A stretch of 64,000 nt of DNA from Giardia muris. Taxonomy: Eukaryota > Fornicata > Diplomonadida > Hexamitidae. The first letter of the stretch is position 1, and every line of letters begins with the position of its first letter. The position numbers were made by a program, and so were the translations under genes. The notes under the pieces were generated by a model that did no database searches, was not told the origin of the DNA, and saw only the letters and a program-made list of their open reading frames with translations. Of the stretch, positions 37,256 through 46,455 are shown piece after piece. The DNA lies in NCBI GenBank assembly GCA_006247105.1, contig CM016926.1, positions 310,001 through 374,000 of the forward strand, given 5' to 3'.

Positions 37256-38920
37256 ATGTGGCTACTTGCCCGCCTAGAAAGCACGCTGGGCCGCCTTCAC
37301 ATCCCCACGACAGAGATAGACATCAATCCTGCCCTTACATTGATGAACCCCGGGCTCCTGACGGTTCTTGCCCTCGAACTTCTTGATTCTCTCGACTCCG
37401 AACGACTTCCACAGAAGGATACAAATCCCATCCTCCTCTCTCTCCTGATGCAACGGCAATTGATCTCCCTCTTGGACTTCATCGTGGTTGCGGTGGAGCT
37501 CGCTCGTTACGGTATTATCAAACCTGGAGTGATCCCATTGATTCGAACCCCCGACGAGGCATATACATCGTTCGCTGACATCTTAGAGATAATTTGTCGA
37601 ATGGTACGCGCATTGACCGAGATACAACGCACTGGCCCATATCTACCAAGCGTTAGTCCTTTCGATTACTCCATCACCGAATGCCGTGCTGTTACTTGTA
37701 CTCCCTTGCGCAACTTACCATTCCCCCTGCAGGACTACATCTACAGCCTGAACCAGGTCTCGTTACGGCGCGTCGGAGTGAAGAACGCTCCGGATGACGT
37801 CCCCTTCAGCTTTAACCTCTGTTTAACTTTAACGAGCGAGGTATATTTCCCAGGACAGCAGACGTACTTGACGGCCTTGCATGAACCAGCACCCTCCTGG
37901 CCGAACCCGGAGCTTTTCACCACAATTGAGCCGGAACTTGTAGAGATATCCCAGTTACCCGTACGTGAGTCCCTTTCCGACGACGCCGCCCTCGTCATGT
38001 ATCAGCCCAAAGCCGCCGGAAAGGAGGAGAAGCCTCTTGTCCCTACTCGCATCACGGTGAACTTGGAGACGAATAGCGTCACATCTTCACCCCTTCGACC
38101 GGAAGATGCAACGCATGCCTTTTCCAGACTCAACGATGGCGGTTGTGACAAACGCTTTCAACCATCCCCATCGGGTAGTCCGAATACTTCCATTCGTACT
38201 AGTCTAGACGAGAAGAGCGCAGGAAGCCTTACACTTCAACATGGTCCCGACTCTTCTCCCTCCACAGATAGTCTCGATGGAGATTCCAAGGTTCATTTCA
38301 ACCCCGTCGTAGAGGTTGATCCAGGCCGCTTCTATGAGCCACGTCCCTTCGATGAGATGCATGACGTCCTCTCAACAGTCCAAATGATTAATTCTATGTC
38401 CTTCCAGATTCATACCTTAGAACAACAAGTAAGTGAGATGACCCAACGCAATCAGACGTTGGCACAAAAGCTAATGGACGCAACGATCAAGATCAGCTTC
38501 CAGGAGGCCCGGATAGAGCAAGTCACACGCGATAAGGATGCTCGGATAGCAGAGCTGGAACGCGAGGTCGCCGCCCTGACGGCCACGAGCTCGCGAAGCT
38601 CACGACCCGTCCCTGAGATCAGCTTTTCACCAGTTCAAGTGCATGAAAAGCGGCCTTTCAGACATATCACGACGGCAGGGTACGAAATCACCCTACATAA
38701 TGAACCCAGTGACATCTCGGAAACAGCGCTCTCGAAGTCAACGAGTGCTGCGGTACGGCCAAAGAAGCGCCGGTCGGAACCTGCAAATCGACGTAGCGTT
38801 GAGCAGCCAGATTCGCCACGGAAACGGCTTGAGGCTCCGATGCGGCCCCCGGGCTCTCCGAGCAGTAATGCTAGGCGAAGTCGTTACATACCATCTGCAG
38901 GTCGGGAACGGCACGAATAA
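37256..38920 (+). CDS. Coiled-coil hypothetical protein, 554 aa
   Basis: The ATG at 37256 follows AGAAAAA. The N-terminal about 240 residues are helical and globular in composition. About 260-350 is a Ser/Pro-rich linker, and about 370-445 a coiled coil (H-T-L-E-Q-Q-V-S-E-M-T-Q, I-A-E-L-E-R-E-V-A-A-L). The tail is basic and Arg/Ser/Pro-rich (R-P-K-K-R-R-S-E-P, S-P-R-K-R-L), which could serve as a nuclear or microtubule-binding region. No orthologue recognised. Its TAA stop is followed by a single A and then the ATG of the NDR kinase gene. Confidence 0.7.
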   Translation: MWLLARLESTLGRLHIPTTEIDINPALTLMNPGLLTVLALELLDSLDSERLPQKDTNPILLSLLMQRQLISLLDFIVVAVELARYGIIKPGVIPLIRTPDEAYTSFADILEIICRMVRALTEIQRTGPYLPSVSPFDYSITECRAVTCTPLRNLPFPLQDYIYSLNQVSLRRVGVKNAPDDVPFSFNLCLTLTSEVYFPGQQTYLTALHEPAPSWPNPELFTTIEPELVEISQLPVRESLSDDAALVMYQPKAAGKEEKPLVPTRITVNLETNSVTSSPLRPEDATHAFSRLNDGGCDKRFQPSPSGSPNTSIRTSLDEKSAGSLTLQHGPDSSPSTDSLDGDSKVHFNPVVEVDPGRFYEPRPFDEMHDVLSTVQMINSMSFQIHTLEQQVSEMTQRNQTLAQKLMDATIKISFQEARIEQVTRDKDARIAELEREVAALTATSSRSSRPVPEISFSPVQVHEKRPFRHITTAGYEITLHNEPSDISETALSKSTSAAVRPKKRRSEPANRRSVEQPDSPRKRLEAPMRPPGSPSSNARRSRYIPSAGRERHE

Positions 38921-38921
38921 A

Positions 38922-40322
38922 ATGACAAGTTTGTCAATTGACTCACTCAGAGAGTACCTCACGCGGAAAACCCTTCAGTTCGGCGAGCTGAAGAGGAACC
39001 GCGCGAGCCGCAAGGAGCTTCTGGAGGCAAGACTTGCTGAAAGGGGTTGTACCGAGGAGCAGAAGAAGGCATATCGTCAAGAGTTACGCTCTCGAGAGCT
39101 CCAGTACCTCAGGCTCATGCGCCAGAACATAGGGGTGGATAGTTTTGAGAAGATTCAGATGCTTGGGCGTGGGGCCTTTGGCTCTGTCTGGCTTGTCCGT
39201 GAGCGAGCGACACAACGCCTATTCGCAATGAAGCAGCTACGGAAGGAAGAAATGATAAAGAGGCGACAGATAGAGCATTGCATCACGGAGAAGGAGATCA
39301 TGGCCTCTTCGATGAGCGATTGGATCGTTCGCCTACATTATTCATTCCAGGATGAGCAATACCTCTACCTCGTTATGGAATTCGCCATCGGAGGCGACCT
39401 GATGGGTCTCCTCATTAGGGTTGATACCTTCCCTGAGCCTGTCGCGAAGTTCTATATGGCCCAATGCTGTACCAGCATCAACGAGATCCATAAGATGAAT
39501 TCCTTTTATCGTGACGCAAAGCCTGATAACTTCCTGATCATGGAGAATGGGCATATCAAGTTATCAGACTTCAGCCTAGCAAAGAACTTCCAGACGAACC
39601 GCTCGAACCAGAATACTGGGACTTCAACCACGGATAGTCTCACGGCGACGTTATCGGATGCCACGATTGGCCTAGAGAGGTCAACTCAGATGGATCATGT
39701 ATCAATCAGCCATAACCGTGCATACTCAGCCGTTGGAACCTTAGATTATAGCGCCGTCGAGATAGTCCGAAAGGATAAGAGCGGGTACAACCATAAGGTC
39801 GACTGGTGGAGTTTAGGGGCAATTCTTTATGAGTGTGTCTTTGGGTATCCCCCCTTTGCCTCAGACACGTCAAAGGATTCGGTGAAGAAGATCGTTAACT
39901 ATAAGACCTACCTCCGCTTCCCGAAGGATAGCGAGGTCTCGTCGGAATGTAAGGACTTGATATCCCACTTGCTATGTGAGCCCGAGGAACGTTATGATTT
40001 CGATCAAATTAAGGCGCATCCTTGGTTTCACGATGTTGACTGGAACGATCTTCATTCCTATACGCCTCCTTTCCTTCCAACAGTCTCATCACCAACAGAC
40101 CTTAAGTATTTCGACTTCGTACAGGAGCAAGGGACATCTGCGGAGCATCCTGTCGAGGCTCCGGCCACAACGAAGCAGTACCAATGGTTTTCGGGAGGGA
40201 ACCACGTCAAGAATTATACTTATCGCAACTTCCCAGGGACTATCGACTGCCGTACCGAGACCCGTACGAGCTTGAAGGATATTTTCCGTGATCATGATGG
40301 TGATGATGGGAAGAAGTCATAG
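38922..40322 (+). CDS. NDR-family (AGC) protein kinase
   Basis: A 466-residue kinase. An N-terminal helical Mob-binding region (about 1-80) leads into F-E-K-I-Q-M-L-G-R-G-A-F-G-S-V. The VAIK lysine is K104, the catalytic Asp D198 sits in Y-R-D-A-K-P-D-N, and the Mg-binding D216 in D-F-S. The activation-loop site is S269 in A-Y-S-A-V-G-T-L-D-Y, and the hydrophobic motif N-Y-T-Y-R-N-F has T433. NDR/LATS kinases with Mob1 control morphogenesis, mitotic exit and cytokinesis and are activated by STE20 kinases with Mo25. Variants at Y-R-D, D-F-S and S-A-V-E (for A-P-E) are unusual but keep the essential acids. The ATG at 38922 is chosen because the frame upstream lies inside the preceding gene. Its end overlaps the convergent gene by 6 nt. 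Confidence 0.9.
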   Translation: MTSLSIDSLREYLTRKTLQFGELKRNRASRKELLEARLAERGCTEEQKKAYRQELRSRELQYLRLMRQNIGVDSFEKIQMLGRGAFGSVWLVRERATQRLFAMKQLRKEEMIKRRQIEHCITEKEIMASSMSDWIVRLHYSFQDEQYLYLVMEFAIGGDLMGLLIRVDTFPEPVAKFYMAQCCTSINEIHKMNSFYRDAKPDNFLIMENGHIKLSDFSLAKNFQTNRSNQNTGTSTTDSLTATLSDATIGLERSTQMDHVSISHNRAYSAVGTLDYSAVEIVRKDKSGYNHKVDWWSLGAILYECVFGYPPFASDTSKDSVKKIVNYKTYLRFPKDSEVSSECKDLISHLLCEPEERYDFDQIKAHPWFHDVDWNDLHSYTPPFLPTVSSPTDLKYFDFVQEQGTSAEHPVEAPATTKQYQWFSGGNHVKNYTYRNFPGTIDCRTETRTSLKDIFRDHDGDDGKKS

Positions 40323-41417
40323 ATTCACGCCTCCGGAGAAGATGTACGTGAAGATGGCCACGCGTTCCCCACCTAGCGCAGTGATGGGTAAACGAAGGAC
40401 TAATTCGTATGTCTGTGTCAGAATAAGGGTAATCTCACTTTCCGTGACGTTAGTAATATATACTCGAAGGATTTTCACGAGAATGGTCAACTGAACACGA
40501 TTAAGGGTAACAGAACTATCAACCCAGATACTATGAGGTGTCCAACGAAGCCATGTATTTCCCTTGTTATTTTCCTTTAGATTCAATGGCAACATTGTAC
40601 TAACCCTACCTCCTGTAATGGTGGAATCAAGCCAGAACTCGATCTGATATGCGGCCTCAGTAGTCCCTTCAAGACGTCCTTGTGTAAAGGTCAAGGTGAA
40701 GGTCTTATCTGGTACCTTTCTTGTCGCTTGTAACGTCTGTTCAACTAGAGTCAGAAGATATTGAGGAATGATAGTGATGAAGATTCGGTTATCTTCAGAT
40801 TTCTTGAAGCTCAAGGCGAGCATCGAGGAGGCGATAAGAGCGCTATCTGAGATCAAAGGAACAAAATATCGTAACGAGAAAGAACCAATCGTACTGGAAT
40901 CAAGAAGTCCGATGTCATCAGTCTTCGTGGTCGTCCCTCCCTCAGCCTCGGGTTCCCCTAACACATGACTAGCCGTCTTCCCATTCAATCGAACCATCAT
41001 GTTCTTGAGAGTGATACTAAAGGCACGCACCCTAGTCGTCGGCAGGATTGACGATACCTCACAAGACATCAACCCAAGGTTCTCAATGAGGTGAACGATG
41101 TTCCGGATCTGTTTGAATGTTGCTACTGCTGTAGTACTTATTGAGAAGTCGACACGCTCGCCATTAGTCTCCAAGGGGATGAATAATCCCACCTCCGTTG
41201 GCCTTTGTTCTTCTGAAGGCTGTGAGGAGATGACTGTTACAGCCTCGGAACCCATAAATGAAGCACGGACACAAATCGTCTTATCAGCAGTGGCGCTAAA
41301 GAGCTCGAGGTATGCACGTGGGGTACGAACGCGGAACGTCAAAGGGATATGGGAGTCAATTGCCGCAAGTTGTAAACAGGTCTGAAGGAGCTTGAGGTCT
41401 CCAACCCGGTGCTGCAT
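40317..41417 (-). CDS. Hypothetical protein, 366 aa
   Basis: Mostly alternating beta-strand-like sequence with few charged clusters, for example Y-L-E-L-F-S-A-T-A-D-K-T-I-C-V-R-A-S-F near the start and I-T-L-I-L-T-Q-T-Y-E-L-V-L-R-L near the end. There is no signal peptide, transmembrane helix or Cys pattern. The regular beta content recalls clamp-like or adaptor appendage folds, but no motif supports a name. The start ATG follows GAGTTTTGAATA. The 3' end overlaps the NDR kinase gene tail-to-tail by 6 nt. Confidence 0.6.
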   Translation of the reverse strand: MQHRVGDLKLLQTCLQLAAIDSHIPLTFRVRTPRAYLELFSATADKTICVRASFMGSEAVTVISSQPSEEQRPTEVGLFIPLETNGERVDFSISTTAVATFKQIRNIVHLIENLGLMSCEVSSILPTTRVRAFSITLKNMMVRLNGKTASHVLGEPEAEGGTTTKTDDIGLLDSSTIGSFSLRYFVPLISDSALIASSMLALSFKKSEDNRIFITIIPQYLLTLVEQTLQATRKVPDKTFTLTFTQGRLEGTTEAAYQIEFWLDSTITGGRVSTMLPLNLKENNKGNTWLRWTPHSIWVDSSVTLNRVQLTILVKILRVYITNVTESEITLILTQTYELVLRLPITALGGERVAIFTYIFSGGVNL

Positions 41418-41436
41418 TATTCAAAACTCGGTCGCG

Positions 41437-41509
41437 GGTTCCATGGTGTAGGTGGTTATCACTCGGGACTCTGAATCCCGCGACCCCGGTTCGAGTCCGG
41501 GTGGAACCG
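41437..41509 (+). tRNA. tRNA-Gln (CUG)
   Basis: A full cloverleaf can be drawn: acceptor GGTTCCA with TGGAACC, a D arm containing the A-box-like TGGTGTAGGTGG, anticodon stem CGGGA/TCCCG with loop CTCTGAA (anticodon CUG), and T arm CCCGG-TTCGAGT-CCGGG containing the B box. The discriminator is G. It has no intron, and CCA is not encoded. It lies between two divergent protein genes, 21 nt before the PHP gene ATG. No run of four T follows in the next 300 nt, so the Pol III stop is unclear. Confidence 0.95.
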
Positions 41510-41530
41510 CTCTCGACCTTCAATGCAATA

Positions 41531-42499
41531 ATGCTTATCGATCTTCATGTTCATTCAACCTTCTCGGATGGAGTATTAGCTCCGGCTGAGTTATTTGCAC
41601 GAGCAGATGCTTTACAGTTGGATCTATTGAGCATCACAGATCACGATACGTTTGAGACGTATAGACACATCATCGAGACAAAGTTATATCCAAAGATGAC
41701 GGCATACCTTCCAGGGATTGAGGTATCAACCGTGGATCTAGAAGGTAGAAGTCAACACCTATTGATCTACTTCCCACAGCTTCTTATACTTCCAACCGAG
41801 AGAGAATTAAGCTTCACGAAACAAATCAAGAAGGATCAAGACTTCCTTGATACATTGAAGCCCTTTTTGAGGAAGGTGGAGGATACTAAGAATAGTAGGA
41901 TCGAGCGCGCTAAGGAGACGTTTCGTAAGCTCAAGGAACATTTCAACATCGAGTATGATTGGTTAGAGTTCTGTCAAGATACTGGAATCGATTTGAGGAC
42001 AGATACTGCAATCGGAGCGATTGGAAGGCCACATATTGCCAAATACTTAATCAAGCATGGTTATTGTGCGAGTATTGAAGATGCTTTTAGCAAATACCTT
42101 GGGGATGATTCTCCAGCATATACGATGAAGCGTGATTTACCACTGTACGAGACAATAGCGGAAGTCATTGGCTATGGAGGTATCCCAGTTCTTGCACATC
42201 CTCTTCTTAAGGCTACACGTACTGAAGCATCAAACGTGATTCAAAAGGCAACCACCCATGGTCTTTTAGGCTTAGAAGTCTATCATCCGTGTGTTAAACC
42301 CACTGATTGGGAATATCTTCTTACATTGACGGAAGAGTTGAATCTTATCCCTACGATCGGTTCTGACTTCCATTCTGACGAGTCATTGATAAAGAAGGCA
42401 GAAGTTGGTTATCTATTTGGAAATGAGATGTATTCAGATGAGAAGAAGCTTCTTCTCATTAAAAGAATCTTTTCTCTTCATTCCTTTTCACTTGACTAG
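41531..42499 (+). CDS. PHP-domain metal-dependent phosphoesterase (TrpH/YciV-like)
   Basis: A 322-residue protein with all PHP metal motifs: D-L-H-V-H-S-T-F-S-D-G at residues 4-14, S-I-T-D-H-D-T-F, P-G-I-E-V-S, V-L-A-H-P and G-S-D-F-H-S-D-E. The inserted segment G-R-P-H-I-A-K-Y-L ... A-F-S-K-Y-L-G is typical of bacterial TrpH/YciV enzymes. These hydrolyse 3',5'-nucleotide bisphosphates or trim RNA 5' ends using Mn/Fe/Zn ions. The family is mainly prokaryotic, so lateral transfer is likely; the gene also looks richer in A and T than its neighbours. The first ATG in frame is at 41531, right after the tRNA. The TAG stop overlaps AGTAAA, and CFAP300 begins 9 nt later. Confidence 0.9.
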   Translation: MLIDLHVHSTFSDGVLAPAELFARADALQLDLLSITDHDTFETYRHIIETKLYPKMTAYLPGIEVSTVDLEGRSQHLLIYFPQLLILPTERELSFTKQIKKDQDFLDTLKPFLRKVEDTKNSRIERAKETFRKLKEHFNIEYDWLEFCQDTGIDLRTDTAIGAIGRPHIAKYLIKHGYCASIEDAFSKYLGDDSPAYTMKRDLPLYETIAEVIGYGGIPVLAHPLLKATRTEASNVIQKATTHGLLGLEVYHPCVKPTDWEYLLTLTEELNLIPTIGSDFHSDESLIKKAEVGYLFGNEMYSDEKKLLLIKRIFSLHSFSLD

Positions 42500-42503
42500 T
42501 AAA
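42498..42503 (+). terminator. AGTAAA polyadenylation signal overlapping the PHP gene stop
   Basis: AGTAAA shares two bases with the TAG stop and lies 5 nt before the ATG of CFAP300, inside its A-rich initiator. Confidence 0.6.
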
Positions 42504-42508
42504 AATAT

Positions 42509-43285
42509 ATGACCACGTATCAATTTGTCATCAATTCCCGTTTCACTGGGATGAATGGGCTCGATTCCGATGTACATGAGGCACTGACACAATGGGGCAT
42601 TGGACATAGTATGAAAATGATCGAGTTTCACTTCTCTAAGGCCTTTAATCCAGCCGATTCTCAACGTTTCATTGATGATTTCTTTAATGATGAAGACGTT
42701 AGAGCTAACTTTCTCTTACCGGACATCTCGGGGATGTCAACTCGTCCACTCCCCACAAGGGGTAAGGCTCGTTTCTCGTTGATGCATGTTCAATCCACAC
42801 ACCTCGAAGGCTTAATGCCAGCCGTTAGTGAGAGGTTCATCTCCGGTTCTTCATTTAAGGGTCGTCCTCCATATAAACCACAACACCTTGATATCTCTAT
42901 TGACTTCGAGATTGATGAGGCTCTTTTCGACCCTGAATCAACATTGTATCAATTACTTTCCGAAGATTGGCGTTCAGACCTTTTATGTGCACTCTTTTCA
43001 GTCCTACGTGCAGGTGGTGCTCTTAATCAACAATCAAGCACCGTTGAGCCCTATCTTACCGTGACTCAGAAACTTTATAAGATCCTCGTGGAACCCGTAC
43101 GCTTAGAAACAGAAGATAAGCTAACTCTTTCTCATATCTATTGCTATAGGATTCTATCCTTAGGTGATATTGATTTCTTCCCGGAAAACCCCGATACAGA
43201 CCTTCACCCCGGAAACCGTTGCTTCCTCGTCATCAATACCCTCAGAAGACACGTCACCCTCTTTTACAACGCCGTTTATGTTTGA
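42509..43285 (+). CDS. CFAP300: CFAP300 (C11orf70) axonemal dynein assembly factor
   Basis: A 258-residue protein, about the length of vertebrate CFAP300. Shared stretches include Q-W-G-I-G-H-S-M-K with the following F-x-x-x-F, D-D-F-F-N-D-E-D-V, L-L-C-A-L-F-S-V-L-R-A-G-G-A-L-N-Q and E-P-Y-L-T-V-T-Q-K-L-Y-K. The C-terminus L-R-R-H-V-T-L-F-Y matches the family's R-R-H-L-x-x-L-Y. CFAP300 is needed to preassemble and deliver outer and inner dynein arms, fitting a flagellate. The ATG follows TAAAAATAT. Confidence 0.9.
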   Translation: MTTYQFVINSRFTGMNGLDSDVHEALTQWGIGHSMKMIEFHFSKAFNPADSQRFIDDFFNDEDVRANFLLPDISGMSTRPLPTRGKARFSLMHVQSTHLEGLMPAVSERFISGSSFKGRPPYKPQHLDISIDFEIDEALFDPESTLYQLLSEDWRSDLLCALFSVLRAGGALNQQSSTVEPYLTVTQKLYKILVEPVRLETEDKLTLSHIYCYRILSLGDIDFFPENPDTDLHPGNRCFLVINTLRRHVTLFYNAVYV

Positions 43286-43297
43286 TCCTTCACGCTT

Positions 43298-46200
43298 TTA
43301 AGCCTCCAAATCATCGTACCGTTCCCGAAGAAGACGTGTATACCCATTATCGTCCATTGAACGCGCTATAAGAAGCTGTCGCCAGAATTCCTGCTGTGTT
43401 CCCACCACAGACTCAAGACGCTTCAACACATACCTCGGTATTGTAGGCTCCTTGGAAAACTTGATTACCTGGTCTATGCTTGCACTTATGTTGCCCCACA
43501 CCTCCTTTATGCATTCCAAACACGCCCTCATAGCCGTCTCACATTTCCCCGTAAGCTCTATAAGAACATTCCCTGTCACAGCCCCCGAAATCGTCCCAGC
43601 CGTCCTGAAAACCCTCTCAACGGCCCTCTGACATGCCTCCATGAAATGCTCAAGCTCCTCCTTGCAATCGACGTGGATATACTTGTTTGATGCTTCAAGG
43701 ATGTCCGCATACCCATAGCTAACGATTCTGACCACATCTATCATCGCCATGGTCTCACGCTCCAAAGCTTTGAGTGCTGTAACGAGAACGGGCGTAAACA
43801 CCTCACATAGAAGGTATTCGGTATACCTTACTTCATGTTCTGCATAGATACGCTCGCCTAGATGAATAAGGCGCTCAGGAGTAGCATTCTGCAATACATC
43901 TGCCGCCTTGAGGCGGTATCCAAGGGCAATTACGCGAATAGTATCGAACCACTCCATGAGCATGATGAGTGTGCGGTAGATAGGGGTATAGCAAAGCATG
44001 AAGGTCGCCACGTGTCCCTGTGAGGTATCTGCGGCGTATACGGGCTGGTGAACCATGCTCCGGCTCAAAATTGGAGATGCTATGCCTTTGGAATGTTCGT
44101 GATAATATGGGAGCCGTTGGAACAGCGATCCGCAGCATTCTAGGTGATCGAGCATGTACCCGAGAGTTGGAAGTCCCGCCTCATTGATGTCCGTCTCCGG
44201 ATCGAAGACGAGGTCGAATTGCCGAGATCTTGTATACTGAGCACTACCTCTGCTGGCACTCGGGCGAATAGGCGCTCCTTCATCACAGACCCTCAAGCGT
44301 AGGATGACTGAGGTTCTAGGGAAGGACTCTGCGCCTGTGTCTGCGCCTATCTCTTCTAAATGAACCAACTCGGATGGTGGGATTCTATCTGCAAATTCTG
44401 ATCGAGTCCTATTGGAGAACAATCGGCATTCGTCCCAGGACTCGCTTATGGTAATAGGCGTGAGGAGAACCACGGCAATGTTCAACCATGCACTACCATC
44501 GAGCACGTCTTGTGAAGTGAAGATATCATCCAGGTCAGTACATTCCGGACAAAGCTTCGCCACGTCTTGAAGAAGGGAGTAGTGATCACTGACTCGAGGG
44601 GCGAATAGCCCCGTTTGGACACGAGAAGTAAAGGGGATCATGCTATATCGAAACTTCTCGACCTCCTCGCCTAGTAACTTGAGCCTGTTCAGGATAGGAG
44701 CACTCTCATGGCGAATCCAAAAAAGATCACGTTCAATGGCATGTATTCTTAACGTCTTCAACGCATGAATCCGTCGTACACGCCTCCTGGCCAGAGAACG
44801 ACGAGTAAGGACCCCAGAGGTTCGCACACTATCCCGAAACGGGAGGTCTACAAGCCATGAGGTATACTCCATCGCTACCTTACATTTAGTAGCCCTTTCG
44901 TCATCTGGCCAGACCGTTGATAAGACGAGACCAATGATATAGGTTCTGCACTCACCAAGATATTGCTGAACGGTATCATCCAACGTTGCAATATAAAGCT
45001 CGCAGCCATCCTTATCCCGCAGTTGAGCCCGTTGTATGGGTGAGTGAGATGATTTTGAAGGACTTCCTCCACGTCTTGGTGAACGATGTGGACTTCCTTG
45101 TCGACTACTCGCTGGTGCAGGACTAGTTATAGGATCCCTTCGGACTCCTTGATTAAGAGAATTGCATCGAAGGGAGAGCCCATCCTCCGAAATCAAGTCT
45201 CGTGGCCGAAGTGGGCGATTATGAAAGACGATGGTAGTAATTTCTCGAGGATCATGGATAAGCTGAGAGGTAAGCATCTTTGTGGAGGCCGGCTTCAAGC
45301 CAGTTCGAGATGGATACAGAGTAGGAGTCCGTCCCGGTGGGGTTGATCTAGGTTCTGGCATGGCAGGAAATGACTTTACGGAGAAGGGTGAGGTATTTGT
45401 TGCATCCTGACGAACTGTGAAACGTGTCAATGGTCCACTACGAAGTCTAACGGTTGGGGATGTTGTTGAAGGGGTAAGAACGGCTGCTGGCCTAGTACCT
45501 CTAGGTGACTTTGGAATAGGGAGATCAATGGATAAAAGGACTGGGAACTCATCAGTAATGGTTGAAGCTCCTGATAAAACATCGGCCTCACTCATCAGAC
45601 GACAAATAGATTCGTCAAGCATTCGAGGGGTTGCCTCAATACTCTCTCGTATCATATCCTCAATGAGGACACGAGAGAGACGAGCATGTGGACTCGTCTG
45701 TTTTGATGGTGTACAGTTTCTATCACGCATTGTACGAAGATAAGAGACCAATCTACGTCGAAGCACCATCCCAAGGACGCGTGGGCATACGAATTCGTAT
45801 CCCTCTTCAAGAACTTCGCCATCACAAGTGATGATTCGCACATCTGCGGGATCTGCGTCTGGAAGAGAGAAGATATGGGATAAAGATGCCATGTAATGCA
45901 AGCTAGTGGTATATGGAGCTTGAACTGTTTTATGTAGGACACTAAACGCGTCATTAGAGAAGACGTTCTCGACTGATCGTCCAACAATCGCTTGTAGCAG
46001 GGCATGATGCCTTCGTTCTGCCTGATTAGTAACCTCTGTTAAAGTTGTAATCAGACCAGCATGTAACGCAAGTGCATCCTGTTTGAGCTCCTCCGCAGTC
46101 TCTGAGTCTATAGACTTCCCAGCCTTCCTCAGCATCTGATAACAAACACGTGCTGGAATGGATACCTCGAGGTATTGCGTAAAACGATGAACAGTGTTTG

Positions 46201-46444
46201 GGACGTCACGAATGCTTTCAATTGTGGGGATATTTCTCTCCGCCTCTCCAAACCCATGACGTCTTCGGCGGAGCCGACGTATCCGACCTGTCAAAGGCTC
46301 TGCGGGGAGTTCTGGGCACGAACTAACGAAGTCATATAAGTTCAGAGGGGTTGTCCGCGCTATACCCTTACGGACGAGGCTCATGATCGACTGAAGATTC
46401 CGCGGAATGACTATCTCCCGACGGACGGGAGATAGCGTGCACAT
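43298..46444 (-). CDS. Hypothetical protein, 1048 aa, with Ser/Pro/Arg-rich central linker
   Basis: The start follows GAGTAAAAAAAC. Residues about 20-310 are helical, with Arg/Lys-rich patches (R-I-R-R-L-R-R-R-R-H). Residues about 320-480 are low-complexity Ser/Pro/Arg/Thr (S-P-H-R-S-P-R-R-G-G-S-P-S-K). The C-terminal half is helical, with few motifs. There is no membrane segment or catalytic signature. The layout suits a scaffold or cytoskeletal protein; I cannot name it. It is convergent with CFAP300 (12 nt apart), and the DEAH helicase ends 6 nt upstream. Confidence 0.7.
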   Translation of the reverse strand: MCTLSPVRREIVIPRNLQSIMSLVRKGIARTTPLNLYDFVSSCPELPAEPLTGRIRRLRRRRHGFGEAERNIPTIESIRDVPNTVHRFTQYLEVSIPARVCYQMLRKAGKSIDSETAEELKQDALALHAGLITTLTEVTNQAERRHHALLQAIVGRSVENVFSNDAFSVLHKTVQAPYTTSLHYMASLSHIFSLPDADPADVRIITCDGEVLEEGYEFVCPRVLGMVLRRRLVSYLRTMRDRNCTPSKQTSPHARLSRVLIEDMIRESIEATPRMLDESICRLMSEADVLSGASTITDEFPVLLSIDLPIPKSPRGTRPAAVLTPSTTSPTVRLRSGPLTRFTVRQDATNTSPFSVKSFPAMPEPRSTPPGRTPTLYPSRTGLKPASTKMLTSQLIHDPREITTIVFHNRPLRPRDLISEDGLSLRCNSLNQGVRRDPITSPAPASSRQGSPHRSPRRGGSPSKSSHSPIQRAQLRDKDGCELYIATLDDTVQQYLGECRTYIIGLVLSTVWPDDERATKCKVAMEYTSWLVDLPFRDSVRTSGVLTRRSLARRRVRRIHALKTLRIHAIERDLFWIRHESAPILNRLKLLGEEVEKFRYSMIPFTSRVQTGLFAPRVSDHYSLLQDVAKLCPECTDLDDIFTSQDVLDGSAWLNIAVVLLTPITISESWDECRLFSNRTRSEFADRIPPSELVHLEEIGADTGAESFPRTSVILRLRVCDEGAPIRPSASRGSAQYTRSRQFDLVFDPETDINEAGLPTLGYMLDHLECCGSLFQRLPYYHEHSKGIASPILSRSMVHQPVYAADTSQGHVATFMLCYTPIYRTLIMLMEWFDTIRVIALGYRLKAADVLQNATPERLIHLGERIYAEHEVRYTEYLLCEVFTPVLVTALKALERETMAMIDVVRIVSYGYADILEASNKYIHVDCKEELEHFMEACQRAVERVFRTAGTISGAVTGNVLIELTGKCETAMRACLECIKEVWGNISASIDQVIKFSKEPTIPRYVLKRLESVVGTQQEFWRQLLIARSMDDNGYTRLLRERYDDLEA

Positions 46445-46449
46445 GTTTT

Positions 46450-46455
46450 TTTACT
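46450..46455 (-). terminator. AGTAAA polyadenylation signal merged with the next gene's initiator
   Basis: On the minus strand the helicase stop lies within GAGTAAAAAAACATG. AGTAAA overlaps the TAA, and the A-run ends at the next ATG. Confidence 0.65.

Noticed and set aside
40317..41417. PCNA/9-1-1 clamp identity for the 366-aa beta-rich protein
   Set aside because: Overall beta pattern is suggestive, but no clamp motif or PIP-binding loop can be identified.
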